Shown here: positions 7,144 to 15,360 of the stretch, piece by piece
Layout of the letters: each line of letters begins with the position of its first letter
Position numbering within the stretch: position 1 is the stretch's first letter
From: Pelagibacteraceae bacterium AG-349-O05
Lineage (GTDB): Bacteria > Pseudomonadota > Alphaproteobacteria > Pelagibacterales > Pelagibacteraceae
Length of the DNA: 44,668 nt
NCBI GenBank assembly: GCA_003281005.1
Contig: QCDE01000010.1
Span: 1-44,668 of the forward strand
Direction of reading: 5' to 3'
Notes under the pieces: model-generated
What the model saw: only the letters and a program-made list of their open reading frames with translations
What the model was told of the DNA's origin: nothing
Database searches by the model: none
Made by a program: the position numbers and the translations under genes

Positions 7144-7755
7144 ATGACAACAAAATTATCAGAATATATGAGCAATCTTGTACCAATGGTAGTCGAACAA
7201 TCTAGCAAAGGCGAAAGAGCTTATGATATTTATTCAAGATTATTAAAAGAAAGAATTATTTTTTTAACAGGTCAAATTAATGACAACGTTGCATCATTAG
7301 TTACTGCTCAATTATTGTTTTTAGAAGCCGAAGATCCAAAAAAAGAAATTTATTTATACATAAATAGTCCTGGAGGTTTAGTTACAGCGGGTCTTGGTAT
7401 TTACGATACAATGCAATATGTGAAACCAGATATTTCTACTTTATGTATTGGTCAAGCAGCTTCTATGGGCTCCTTTTTACTTGCTGCAGGAACTAAAGGT
7501 AAAAGATTTTCATTACCAAATTCAAGAATAATGGTTCACCAACCTTCAGCAGGTTTTCAAGGTCAGGCAACTGATATCGAAATTCATGCAAACGAAGTTT
7601 TGTCTTTAAAGAAAAGGCTTAATGAGATTTATTCCAGACACACTGGAAAAAGTGTTGATGAAATAAAATCTGCTCTTGAAAGAGATAATTTTATGACAGC
7701 AGATGTCGCACAATCTTTTGGTCTGATTGACGAAGTAGTAGAAAAAAGATCTTAA
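7144..7755 (+). CDS. clpP: ATP-dependent Clp protease proteolytic subunit
   Basis: Serine peptidase of 203 residues that forms the double-heptamer chamber working with ClpX. The catalytic triad is Ser107 (GQAASMGS), His132 (MVHQPSAG) and Asp181 (ERDNFM), at positions matching E. coli ClpP within a few residues. The oxyanion-region SPGG is at 75-78. A short N-terminal segment precedes the [17 protein letters not shown] block and is probably processed. It is 32 bases downstream of tig and 92 bases upstream of clpX. Confidence 0.97.
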   Translation: MTTKLSEYMSNLVPMVVEQSSKGERAYDIYSRLLKERIIFLTGQINDNVASLVTAQLLFLEAEDPKKEIYLYINSPGGLVTAGLGIYDTMQYVKPDISTLCIGQAASMGSFLLAAGTKGKRFSLPNSRIMVHQPSAGFQGQATDIEIHANEVLSLKKRLNEIYSRHTGKSVDEIKSALERDNFMTADVAQSFGLIDEVVEKRS

Positions 7756-7807
7756 TACACAATATATTGAGTCAGCATTATTCGAAACTTGATTAGTATT
7801 ACTCTTC

Positions 7808-7813
7808 TATAAT
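7808..7813 (+). promoter_or_regulatory. Possible -10 element upstream of clpX
   Basis: A perfect TATAAT lies 34 bases before the clpX ATG in the 92-base clpP-clpX gap, the longest gap in this block. The candidate -35, TTGATT at 7789-7794, is only 13 bases away, which is too short for a standard sigma70 promoter. A separate clpX promoter is possible but weakly supported. Confidence 0.25.
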
Positions 7814-7847
7814 AAAGTAATTAAATTGATTCGATATAAAAATTAAA

Positions 7848-9116
7848 ATGACAACAAATAATAAAAATATTCTTTACTGTTCTTTCTGTGGTAAGAGCCA
7901 ACATGAAGTAAGAAAGTTGATTGCTGGTCCAACAGTTTTTATTTGCGATGAATGTGTTGAGCTATGTATGGACATTATAAAAGAGGAGAGCAAAGATAAT
8001 TTTGTAAAACATCAAGATGGGCTTCCATCTCCAAAGGAAATTTGCTCAGTATTAGATGATTATGTAATTGGTCAAGCTCACGCGAAGAAAGTATTGTCTG
8101 TTGCAGTGCATAACCATTACAAAAGATTAAATTATGAAGGTAAAACAAGCAAAAATGTGGAGCTATCAAAATCTAATATACTTTTAGTGGGTCCTACAGG
8201 TTGTGGAAAAACATTGCTTGCACAAACTCTTGCTAGAATTTTGGACGTGCCATTCACAATGGCTGACGCAACCACTCTAACTGAAGCAGGTTATGTTGGA
8301 GAAGATGTTGAAAATATTATTTTAAAATTACTACAAGCTTCAGATTATAATGTTGAAAAAGCTCAAAGAGGAATAGTTTATATTGATGAGGTTGATAAAA
8401 TAAGTAGAAAATCTGAAAATCCATCAATTACAAGAGATGTATCGGGTGAAGGTGTTCAGCAAGCTCTTCTTAAAATAATGGAAGGTACAGTTGCGAGTGT
8501 TCCTCCTCAGGGTGGTAGAAAACATCCTCAACAAGAATTTTTACAAGTAGATACTACAAATATTTTATTTATTTGTGGTGGTGCGTTTGCTGGTCTTGAT
8601 AAAATAATTTCTCAAAGAGACAAAGGTACTTCAATTGGTTTTGGTGCAGATGTAAAAAATACACAAGATAAGAAAACTGGTGAATGGATGAAAGGACTAG
8701 AGCCAGAAGACCTATTAAAATTTGGATTGATTCCAGAATTTATTGGAAGACTTCCAATGATAGCAACACTTGAAGATTTAGATGAAAAATCTTTAATTAA
8801 AATATTACAAGAACCTAAAAATTCTTTAACAAAGCAATATCAAGAACTATTTAAATTAGATGGTGCTAAATTAACATTTAAAGAAAATGCACTAAAAGAA
8901 ATAGCGCAAAAAGCTATTAACAAAAAAACGGGCGCAAGAGGCCTGAGATCAATTCTAGAAAATATTTTGTTAAAAACAATGTACGATCTTCCGAGTAAAG
9001 ATAATATAGAAGAGGTAATTGTCGATGCTAGTGCCGCAAAAGGACAGTCCCAACCAATTTTGGTTCATGCAAAAGGTGACAATAAAACTAAGTCAAATAA
9101 GACCACAGCGGCTTAA
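7848..9116 (+). CDS. clpX: ClpX ATPase, specificity subunit of ClpXP
   Basis: AAA+ unfoldase that recognises substrates, unfolds them and feeds them into ClpP. The 422-residue protein has the N-terminal zinc-binding domain (Cys11, Cys14, Cys33, Cys36, in C-x2-C-x18-C-x2-C spacing). Walker A is GPTGCGKT (115-122) and Walker B is IVYIDE (176-181), followed by the sensor and arginine-finger region around IPEFIGRLP, and the small AAA domain with [13 protein letters not shown]. The length and order are standard. It lies between clpP and lon. Confidence 0.97.
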   Translation: MTTNNKNILYCSFCGKSQHEVRKLIAGPTVFICDECVELCMDIIKEESKDNFVKHQDGLPSPKEICSVLDDYVIGQAHAKKVLSVAVHNHYKRLNYEGKTSKNVELSKSNILLVGPTGCGKTLLAQTLARILDVPFTMADATTLTEAGYVGEDVENIILKLLQASDYNVEKAQRGIVYIDEVDKISRKSENPSITRDVSGEGVQQALLKIMEGTVASVPPQGGRKHPQQEFLQVDTTNILFICGGAFAGLDKIISQRDKGTSIGFGADVKNTQDKKTGEWMKGLEPEDLLKFGLIPEFIGRLPMIATLEDLDEKSLIKILQEPKNSLTKQYQELFKLDGAKLTFKENALKEIAQKAINKKTGARGLRSILENILLKTMYDLPSKDNIEEVIVDASAAKGQSQPILVHAKGDNKTKSNKTTAA

Positions 9117-9176
9117 TATCCTTAATAAGTAACAAATACCTATTGCATTATAAAATATAATATCCATATTGTTCCT

Positions 9177-11555
9177 ATGGACGTCAAAATTTCACTACCG
9201 TTGTTACCACTAAGAGATATAGTGGTTTTTCCCAGCATGGTTATTCCTTTGTTTGTAGGAAGGGACAAATCTATTTCAGCACTAAACGAAGTGATGAAAA
9301 AAGATAAAAAAATTATTCTTGTTACGCAAAAAAATTCAGAAATTGATGATCCTAAGAAAACCGATGTTTTTATGTACGGTTGTGAAGGAAGTATTTTACA
9401 ATTATTAAAACTACCTGATGGCACAGTTAAAGTTTTGGTTGAAGGAATTAAAAGAGTAAAAATTTTAGACTTTAAAGATGATGAAAAATTCATAACTTGT
9501 GATTATGCCCATTATCAAGATATTTTGCCCAAAGATGAGGATCTGTTTCCTATGGCAGTTACAGCTTTAAGAAGATTAGAAAAATTAACCTCAATAAATA
9601 AAAAAATTTCTAGTGAAACAATTAATACAATTAAACAATTAAAAGACCCTTCTCAGATTGCTGACAATATTGCATCTCATATAACTGCTACTATTTCAGA
9701 AAAGCAACAAATTTTTGAAACTGTGGATGTAAAGAAAAGATTAAATGCCATTATTAAAATAATGGAAAATGAGACGAGTATTATTGGTGTTGAAAAAAGA
9801 ATAAGAGGTAGAGTTAAAACTCAAATGGAAAAAACTCAAAGAGAGTATTATTTAAATGAGCAATTAAAAGCTATTCAAAAAGAACTTGGAGAGATTGAAG
9901 ACGGCAAGGATGAAACAACTAGTTTAAATAAAGCAATTACGAAGGCTAAAATGCCGAAAGAGGTTGAAAAAAAGTGTCTTCAAGAGTTAAAAAAATTAAA
10001 AAATATGAGTCCAATGTCTGCAGAGGCTACTGTTGTAAGAAATTATTTAGACTGGATGACAGAACTTCCTTGGCATAAAAAAAGTGAAGTTGATATAGAT
10101 TTAACTAAAGCTCTAAATATTCTTGATAAAGATCACTTTGGATTGGAAAAAGTAAAAGAGAGAATTATTGAATTCTTAGCAGTTCAAAAAAGAATGGAAA
10201 AAATCAAAGGTCCAATTTTATGTCTAGTGGGCCCTCCCGGAGTTGGAAAAACATCTTTAGGAAAATCAATAGCAAAAGCAACAAACAGAGAATTTGTTAG
10301 AATGTCTGTCGGTGGTATGAGGGATGAAGCAGAAATAAGAGGACATAGAAGAACTTATATTGGATCTCTACCAGGAAAAATTATTCAGATGATGAAGAAA
10401 GCCGGAACAAAAAATCCATTAATTTTATTAGATGAAATTGATAAAATTGGAAATGATTATAGAGGTGACCCGTCTTCAGCATTATTAGAAGCTTTAGATC
10501 CTGAACAGAACACAACATTCAATGATCATTATTTAGAAGTTGATTATGATTTATCTGATGTGATGTTTGTAACGACTGCAAATACTTTAAATATTTTACC
10601 TCCTTTATTAGATAGAATGGAAGTAATTAGATTAGCAGGTTACACTGAGGATGAAAAAATTAGTATCGCAAATAAGTATTTATTACCAAAACAAATCAAA
10701 GATAACGGTGTTAAAGAAAAAGAAATGAAGTTGGTTGATGACATTATAAAAGAAGTTATTAGAGGATATACAAAAGAGTCAGGTGTAAGAAATCTTGAAA
10801 GGGAAATTTCTAAACTTGCAAGAAAAGTTGTTAAAAAAATTGTAGCAGGTGAGAAAAAAGAAGTTGAAATAAACAATAAAAATTTATCTGATTTTTTAGG
10901 TGTTCCTAAGTTTAAGTTTGGAGAATTAGAGTCTGAGAATAGAGTAGGTATAGTGACAGGACTTGCTTGGACTGAGTATGGTGGAGAAATTTTAAAAATA
11001 GAAACCGTTACAATGCCAGGAAAAGGAAGAATGCAAATTACTGGTAAATTAGGTGATGTTATGCAAGAATCAGTTAAAGCTGCAAAATCTTTTGTAAGAT
11101 CAAAATGTTTAGAATATGGGATTATACCACCAATATTTGAAAAAAAAGATTTTCACATTCATGTTCCTGAAGGAGCAACACCAAAAGATGGTCCATCAGC
11201 TGGTATCGGTATGGTAACTTCAATTGTTTCATCAATAACAAACATTCCTGTAAGAAGAGATGTTGCTATGACCGGTGAAGTAACTTTAACAGGCCAAGTA
11301 TTGCCAATTGGTGGTTTGAAAGAAAAATTATTAGCAGCACACAGAGCTGGAATAAAAGAAGTTTTAATTCCTAAAGAGAACGAAAAAGATCTAGTTGATA
11401 TGCCTAAGAAAATTATAGATGATATAAAAATTACGCCTGTTGAGTATGCTGATCAGGTTATAAAAATAGCTTTGACAAAAGAACTTAAACCAACAGAGTG
11501 GGTTGAGGTCGATATATCCAAAAAAGACGATAAATCTCAAGCAAGTATTCAATAA
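9177..11555 (+). CDS. lon: ATP-dependent Lon protease
   Basis: Homo-oligomeric AAA+ protease for damaged and short-lived regulatory proteins. The 792 residues are full length for LonA. The N-terminal LON substrate-binding domain begins with LPLLPLRDIVVFPSMVIPL. Walker A is GPPGVGKT (352-359), with Walker B LILLDEIDKI after it. The C-terminal serine-lysine peptidase domain has Ser674 (PKDGPSAG) and catalytic Lys717 (second lysine of GGLKEK). A TATAAT at 9156-9161 sits 15 bases before the ATG but lacks a matched -35. The hupB gene that often follows lon is absent; tRNA-Val follows instead. Confidence 0.97.
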   Translation: MDVKISLPLLPLRDIVVFPSMVIPLFVGRDKSISALNEVMKKDKKIILVTQKNSEIDDPKKTDVFMYGCEGSILQLLKLPDGTVKVLVEGIKRVKILDFKDDEKFITCDYAHYQDILPKDEDLFPMAVTALRRLEKLTSINKKISSETINTIKQLKDPSQIADNIASHITATISEKQQIFETVDVKKRLNAIIKIMENETSIIGVEKRIRGRVKTQMEKTQREYYLNEQLKAIQKELGEIEDGKDETTSLNKAITKAKMPKEVEKKCLQELKKLKNMSPMSAEATVVRNYLDWMTELPWHKKSEVDIDLTKALNILDKDHFGLEKVKERIIEFLAVQKRMEKIKGPILCLVGPPGVGKTSLGKSIAKATNREFVRMSVGGMRDEAEIRGHRRTYIGSLPGKIIQMMKKAGTKNPLILLDEIDKIGNDYRGDPSSALLEALDPEQNTTFNDHYLEVDYDLSDVMFVTTANTLNILPPLLDRMEVIRLAGYTEDEKISIANKYLLPKQIKDNGVKEKEMKLVDDIIKEVIRGYTKESGVRNLEREISKLARKVVKKIVAGEKKEVEINNKNLSDFLGVPKFKFGELESENRVGIVTGLAWTEYGGEILKIETVTMPGKGRMQITGKLGDVMQESVKAAKSFVRSKCLEYGIIPPIFEKKDFHIHVPEGATPKDGPSAGIGMVTSIVSSITNIPVRRDVAMTGEVTLTGQVLPIGGLKEKLLAAHRAGIKEVLIPKENEKDLVDMPKKIIDDIKITPVEYADQVIKIALTKELKPTEWVEVDISKKDDKSQASIQ

Positions 11556-11562
11556 TAATTAA

Positions 11563-11591
11563 TTTACATTATTTAAGTGTTGATGTAATAA
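11563..11591 (+). promoter_or_regulatory. Probable promoter of tRNA-Val
   Basis: TTTACA (11563-11568) and TAATAA (11586-11591) are separated by exactly 17 bases in the 49-base gap after lon. Predicted initiation near 11598 is a few bases before the tRNA at 11605. Spacing and position agree well with a sigma70-type tRNA promoter. Confidence 0.45.
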
Positions 11592-11604
11592 GTAGCTTTG
11601 TTTT

Positions 11605-11680
11605 GGGCGGTTAGCTCAGTTGGTAGAGCATCTCGTTTACACCGAGGGGGTCAAAGGTTCGAGTCCTTTACTGCCCACCA
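11605..11680 (+). tRNA. tRNA-Val(UAC)
   Basis: A 76-base cloverleaf: acceptor GGGCGGT paired with ACTGCCC (one G-U pair), D arm GCTC/GAGC, anticodon stem TCTCG/CGAGG with loop TTTACAC (anticodon TAC, valine GUA), T arm with TTCGAGT, discriminator A and encoded CCA. Its 3' end is only four bases from the stop codon of the convergent membrane-protein gene. Confidence 0.96.
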
Positions 11681-11684
11681 TCAT

Positions 11685-12857
11685 TTAATTGAAGCTTTTA
11701 AAAATGTTTAGTGTTTTTCTGTAAATTGGAATTGAACTTACATCTTCATTTATTAGTGTTTTTGGAGCCCAACCAAAACAAAATAATATGAATAAAAAAA
11801 TGGTGATAATTTTTTTTTTAAAGATTCTAAAATTTAATTTATCTACATCAAGAATGATTAAATTATTTTTTAAACAAAAAAGATAAGTAAACAATGATAG
11901 AGTATAGGAAATATTTATCCATCTGCCCCAATCTTGAGCGATATAATAAAATGAAAAAGAGGGAAAAAATACCAATAAAAATAAAATTGAAAAAAAATAT
12001 TTATTCTTAATTTTTGTTTCAAAATTAAACTTTGAATTTAAAATTAATAATAAAAGAGGTAAAAAACCTATTAAAAAAATAAGCATATATCTTATTAAAT
12101 AAAATAGCTGAAATTTAGATATTACTTCACCTATATTACTTGAAAGATTTTTATTTAAATAAGTCATAGCACCATAACATTCATTAACACTAACACACAT
12201 TATTTTTAATTCTTCAGAGCTTAATTTAAAATAAAAAATAAAATAAAATGTTATTAAAATAGGAAGAAAACTTAAAAAAAACTTTAGATAGAATATTTTA
12301 TTTAAATTAGAATGATTTTTTAAAAATAAAATAAAAGCAAAAAATGAAAGATAAATAATTAAACCTTCCCAAATTAAGCATACAATTGAAAGAATTACTG
12401 AAAATATCAAATAATCCTTTATTTCAATATTATTTTTAGAAAAAATATTTGTAACTATTAAAAAGGAAATAAAAACAAAAATTTCTTTCCTACCAAGAAC
12501 CTCAACTTCAGCAATAGGATAAATAACAAATATTGGAGAAAATATAGCAAAAATAAAAACTAAATGAATTTTTGAATTTTTTAATAATCTAAATACTAAA
12601 TAGAAATAAATTAGGTAAGATAATATTTGAAATAAAAGAATTGTTTCTCTTAGCGTTAAGTTTGTAAATTTATTTAATTGAAATATAACCTCACCTAAAA
12701 AACCTCTTCTTGTAAATCCACCTTGATAATTAATTAGCCATTCAGAGATTGTCCATTCAACAGTATTATTGTATTTTTGAAAAAAAAAGAATGTAGCAAA
12801 TAAGAATAGTATAATTAAGTATAATCTCAAATAAAAATTAAAATTTAAACTATTCAT
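11685..12857 (-). CDS. Polytopic membrane protein, probable partner of the adjacent glycosyltransferase
   Basis: Unrecognised 390-residue integral membrane protein with roughly nine to eleven hydrophobic helices and a very high Phe, Ile and Leu content. Polar motifs stand out: SEWLINYQGGFTRRGFLGE (residues 38-56, after helix 1), GRKEIF (122-127), a loop with Cys221 and Cys227, and AQDWGRW (307-313). An acidic and basic motif in the first non-membrane loop, plus many helices, resembles GT-C-type polyprenyl-linked sugar transferases or polymer-handling proteins; this is inference from layout, not a confirmed family. Its start overlaps the end of the glycosyltransferase gene by four bases, so the two are translated from one mRNA. 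Confidence 0.7.
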   Translation of the reverse strand: MNSLNFNFYLRLYLIILFLFATFFFFQKYNNTVEWTISEWLINYQGGFTRRGFLGEVIFQLNKFTNLTLRETILLFQILSYLIYFYLVFRLLKNSKIHLVFIFAIFSPIFVIYPIAEVEVLGRKEIFVFISFLIVTNIFSKNNIEIKDYLIFSVILSIVCLIWEGLIIYLSFFAFILFLKNHSNLNKIFYLKFFLSFLPILITFYFIFYFKLSSEELKIMCVSVNECYGAMTYLNKNLSSNIGEVISKFQLFYLIRYMLIFLIGFLPLLLLILNSKFNFETKIKNKYFFSILFLLVFFPSFSFYYIAQDWGRWINISYTLSLFTYLFCLKNNLIILDVDKLNFRIFKKKIITIFLFILFCFGWAPKTLINEDVSSIPIYRKTLNIFKSFN

Positions 12858-13570
12858 ATTTTAAATTTATCAAAAATAAAAATTATTAAATGCAATAATA
12901 CTTTTATATTGATTTTACTTTTACCATAAATTCTCTTTTTAAAGTTTATTTTTATGTCACCAATATGAATATTGTCTTTATTATTATAAATTATATCTGC
13001 TAGAATTTTATAACCTTTTTTATAAAATTTTCTTTTAGATTCTATAAATAGTTTTTTTTTAAATAAAAAAAATCCAGACATTGGATCTGATGTACGTTTT
13101 CCAAGCATCATATTTATTAAAAATATAAGAATTAACGATGCTAAAGTTCTTAAAAAATTTAAACCTTTATTTTTTTTTGTAAAAAAATCTCTGCAGCCAA
13201 CAATAACATCATAATTTGATGAATTGTATTTACTTATTAACTTTGGAATATATTTAGGATCATGTTGTAAATCACCATCCATAACTATGATATGTTTATA
13301 TTTACAATTATTAAATCCTAAAATACAGGATTTAGATAAATCTTTAATTTTATTTTTTCTTATAAAAAATTTTACTTTTTTGTCTTTTTTTTTTATTTTT
13401 TTTAAAATTTTGTGAGTATTATCTTTCGAATCATCATCAATAAATATTATTTCTAATTTTTTTAGCTCTAATTTTTTTTTTATTCTTATCCATAATTCTT
13501 CAATATTTTTTGCTTCATTATATATTGGGATAACTATAGATAATTCTTCCAATTTGTTATTTAATTTCAT
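12854..13570 (-). CDS. Family-2 glycosyltransferase, DPM1/polyprenyl-phosphate sugar synthase type
   Basis: GT-A-fold enzyme of 238 residues expected to transfer a sugar from a nucleotide donor to polyprenyl phosphate at the cytoplasmic face of the membrane. Landmarks are LSIVIPIYNE (10-19), IIFIDDDSKDNT (41-52), the metal-binding DGD within VMDGDLQHDP (96-105), and DPMSGFF (162-168). Hydrophobic stretches at 143-156 and 224-233 suggest peripheral association; the multi-helix C-terminal domain of ArnC/GtrB-like enzymes is missing. I prefer the start at 13570, just before the conserved core. The frame opens to an ATG at 13669, but that extra stretch has no family match and contains a likely tRNA-Asp promoter. 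Confidence 0.85.
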   Translation of the reverse strand: MKLNNKLEELSIVIPIYNEAKNIEELWIRIKKKLELKKLEIIFIDDDSKDNTHKILKKIKKKDKKVKFFIRKNKIKDLSKSCILGFNNCKYKHIIVMDGDLQHDPKYIPKLISKYNSSNYDVIVGCRDFFTKKNKGLNFLRTLASLILIFLINMMLGKRTSDPMSGFFLFKKKLFIESKRKFYKKGYKILADIIYNNKDNIHIGDIKINFKKRIYGKSKINIKVLLHLIIFIFDKFKI

Positions 13571-13636
13571 TAATTTATAATAATAAAGCTTGATTAAATT
13601 ATATATGTGATTACTAATAGCGAAAATATTTTTAAC

Positions 13637-13666
13637 TTGTGGTGGCAGCGCATAAAAAGCTATATC
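13637..13666 (+). promoter_or_regulatory. Possible promoter of tRNA-Asp
   Basis: TTGTGG (13637-13642) and TATATC (13661-13666) are 18 bases apart, placing initiation near 13673, 17 bases before tRNA-Asp. The stretch is more G+C-rich than the surrounding glycosyltransferase gene, consistent with regulatory rather than coding DNA. Confidence 0.35.
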
Positions 13667-13689
13667 CATGCTTAAAAATTCGATAAATT

Positions 13690-13766
13690 GGGGGTGTAGC
13701 TCAGTTGGTTAGAGCGATCGCCTGTCACGCGATAGGTCGAGGGTTCGAGTCCCTTCACTCCCGCCA
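13690..13766 (+). tRNA. tRNA-Asp(GUC)
   Basis: A 77-base cloverleaf: acceptor GGGGGTG with CACTCCC (one G-U pair), D arm GCTC/GAGC, anticodon stem ATCGC/GCGAT with loop CTGTCAC (anticodon GTC, aspartate), T stem GAGGG/CCCTT with TTCGAGT, discriminator G (an aspartate identity base) and encoded CCA. It lies between the glycosyltransferase cassette and the nuo operon. Confidence 0.97.
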
Positions 13767-13808
13767 CTTTCTCTTATTTTTTAATGTTTATATTAATAAA
13801 ATGTGACG

Positions 13809-13845
13809 TATCAGCCCTTCAACAACAGATAAAAACTGATATATA
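13809..13845 (+). promoter_or_regulatory. Putative nuo operon promoter within an inverted repeat
   Basis: TTCAAC (13818-13823) and TATATA (13840-13845) are 16 bases apart, and the nuoA ATG begins seven bases after the -10. TATCAG (13809-13814) and CTGATA (13836-13841) form a six-base inverted repeat enclosing the -35 and running into the -10, a layout that could serve as an operator. Initiation here would leave almost no leader on the mRNA. The 86-base gap between tRNA-Asp and nuoA holds no ORF. Confidence 0.35.
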
Positions 13846-13852
13846 GATTTCC

Positions 13853-14221
13853 ATGTTATCTGATTTTTTAAAAGATTACTTACCAATAATAATATTTTTA
13901 GTATTAGCTCTTGGGTTAAGTTGTGCTTTTGTGGTTTTAAACTTTATTCTATCACCAAAAAAACCTGATCCTGAAAAACTTTCAGCTTATGAGTGTGGTT
14001 TTGAACCTTTCGAGGACTCAAGAATGGAATTTGATGTGAGATTTTATTTAGTTGCAATTCTATTTATTATTTTTGATTTAGAGATAGCATTTTTATTTCC
14101 ATGGGCAATATCCCTGGGAAATATTGGATTGTTAGGTTTTTCATCAATGATGATTTTTTTGTTCATACTTACAATAGGTTTTATTTATGAATGGAAAAAA
14201 GGTGCTTTAGACTGGGAATAA
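13853..14221 (+). CDS. nuoA: NADH-quinone oxidoreductase subunit A
   Basis: Small membrane subunit of complex I at the junction of the peripheral and membrane arms. The 122-residue protein has three helices (about 12-35, 64-85, 92-112). The cytoplasmic loop carries the family signature [25 protein letters not shown]-type block with the conserved Cys and Glu (positions roughly 42-67). It is first of fourteen nuo genes, with nuoB starting 15 bases downstream, the largest gap in the whole 22-gene run. Confidence 0.96.
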   Translation: MLSDFLKDYLPIIIFLVLALGLSCAFVVLNFILSPKKPDPEKLSAYECGFEPFEDSRMEFDVRFYLVAILFIIFDLEIAFLFPWAISLGNIGLLGFSSMMIFLFILTIGFIYEWKKGALDWE

Positions 14222-14236
14222 AAATTATAAACCACA

Positions 14237-14752
14237 ATGAATAATAAAATAGATCAAGTTCCTGAGGAATTTAAACAACTTGCAGAAGATTTTAGTAAGA
14301 ATGGTTTTATAACAACTTCTTTTGATAATTTAATTAACTGGTCAAGATCAGGATCACTTCATTGGATGACTTTTGGTTTAGCTTGTTGTGCTGTTGAAAT
14401 GATGCAAACAGCTATGCCAAGATATGATTTAGAAAGATTTGGTGCCGCTCCAAGAGGTTCCCCAAGACAATCTGATGTTATGATAGTTGCGGGAACTTTA
14501 ACAAATAAAATGGCCCCTGCTTTAAGAAAAGTTTATGACCAAATGCCTGAGCCGAGATATGTTATTTCTATGGGTAGCTGTGCAAATGGAGGTGGATATT
14601 ACCATTATTCATATTCAGTTGTAAGGGGATGTGATCGAATTGTACCAGTTGATGTTTACGTACCAGGATGCCCACCTTCAGCAGAGGCATTGTTGTATGG
14701 AATACTTCAATTACAAAAAAAAATAAGAAAAAAGGGATCTTTTATAAGATAG
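14237..14752 (+). CDS. nuoB: NADH-quinone oxidoreductase subunit B
   Basis: Peripheral-arm subunit carrying terminal 4Fe-4S cluster N2, which hands electrons to quinone. Ligands are visible as Cys50 and Cys51 ([10 protein letters not shown]), Cys115 (MGSCANGGG) and Cys145 (VPGCPPSAE). [19 protein letters not shown] is the conserved quinone-pocket-side segment. The length, 171 residues, is normal. It is separated from nuoC by two bases. Confidence 0.97.
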   Translation: MNNKIDQVPEEFKQLAEDFSKNGFITTSFDNLINWSRSGSLHWMTFGLACCAVEMMQTAMPRYDLERFGAAPRGSPRQSDVMIVAGTLTNKMAPALRKVYDQMPEPRYVISMGSCANGGGYYHYSYSVVRGCDRIVPVDVYVPGCPPSAEALLYGILQLQKKIRKKGSFIR

Positions 14753-14754
14753 TT

Positions 14755-15360
14755 ATGAAAAATTTAGTGGATCTTGAAAAAAAAATTAATTCGGAGTTAA
14801 CTACCAAAATTAACACTACAGAGATAAAACATAACCAAATTTACATTGAAATAGATAAAGAAGATATTATTGACGTCGCTATTTTTTTAAAAACAAATCA
14901 AGATACTAAATTTAGGCAACTGATTGATATAACAGTTGTTGATTACCCTGAACAAAATCAAAGGTTTGAAGTAGTATACTTGTTTTTAAGCCATGAATTT
15001 AACCAAAGATTGATTGTAAAATATTTAATTGCTGAAAATGAAGTTATTCCGTCATTAACCAGCATTTTTCCATCAGCAAACTGGATGGAGAGAGAAGTGT
15101 TTGATATGTACGGAGTATCTTTTAAGGATCATCCTGATTTAAGAAGAATACTAACTGATTATGTATTTGAAGGTCATCCATTACGAAAGGATTTCCCATT
15201 AACTGGTCACTCAGAAGTCAGATACAGCGAAGATCAGAAAAAAGTGATTAGTGAACCAGTTAAACTTGAGCAAAATTATAGAAATTTTGATTACGAAAGT
15301 CCTTGGGAAGGAACAAAATATATTAAAGAAGAAATTGAAAGTAATGACAAAAAAAATTAA
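14755..15360 (+). CDS. nuoC: NADH-quinone oxidoreductase subunit C
   Basis: The 30-kDa peripheral subunit, 201 residues from the ATG at 14755. That start leaves two bases after the nuoB stop and gives the normal N-terminus ([10 protein letters not shown]). The frame opens farther upstream to 14668, but that would bury 85 bases inside nuoB and add residues with no family match. Signature segments are [24 protein letters not shown] and [12 protein letters not shown]. It overlaps nuoD by 17 bases. It remains separate from nuoD, unlike the fused nuoCD of enterobacteria. Confidence 0.95.
   Translation: MKNLVDLEKKINSELTTKINTTEIKHNQIYIEIDKEDIIDVAIFLKTNQDTKFRQLIDITVVDYPEQNQRFEVVYLFLSHEFNQRLIVKYLIAENEVIPSLTSIFPSANWMEREVFDMYGVSFKDHPDLRRILTDYVFEGHPLRKDFPLTGHSEVRYSEDQKKVISEPVKLEQNYRNFDYESPWEGTKYIKEEIESNDKKN

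Noticed and set aside
7788-7813. Heat-shock (sigma32) promoter upstream of clpX
   Set aside because: A CTTGA-like -35 is present but there is no CCCCAT-like -10, and the spacing to TATAAT is only 13-14 bases.
9140-9493. 117-codon minus-strand ORF at the lon start
   Set aside because: Lies opposite the conserved Lon N-domain; no motif and no independent support.
11556-11604. Terminator after lon
   Set aside because: No stable hairpin followed by a T run was found; the segment is better explained as the tRNA-Val promoter.
13571-13669. 33-residue N-terminal extension of the glycosyltransferase
   Set aside because: No family match, sudden change in composition and codon use, and it contains a promoter-like sequence for tRNA-Asp on the other strand.
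11615-13720. Repeated AGCTCAGTTGGT sequence at two sites as a mobile-element repeat
   Set aside because: Both copies are the D arms of tRNA-Val and tRNA-Asp, a shared tRNA feature rather than an insertion repeat.
14668-14754. Upstream extension of nuoC
   Set aside because: Lies inside nuoB in another frame; the ATG at 14755 gives the usual N-terminus.
15251-15343. Upstream extension of nuoD
   Set aside because: Overlaps nuoC coding sequence; the conserved NuoD sequence begins just after 15344.
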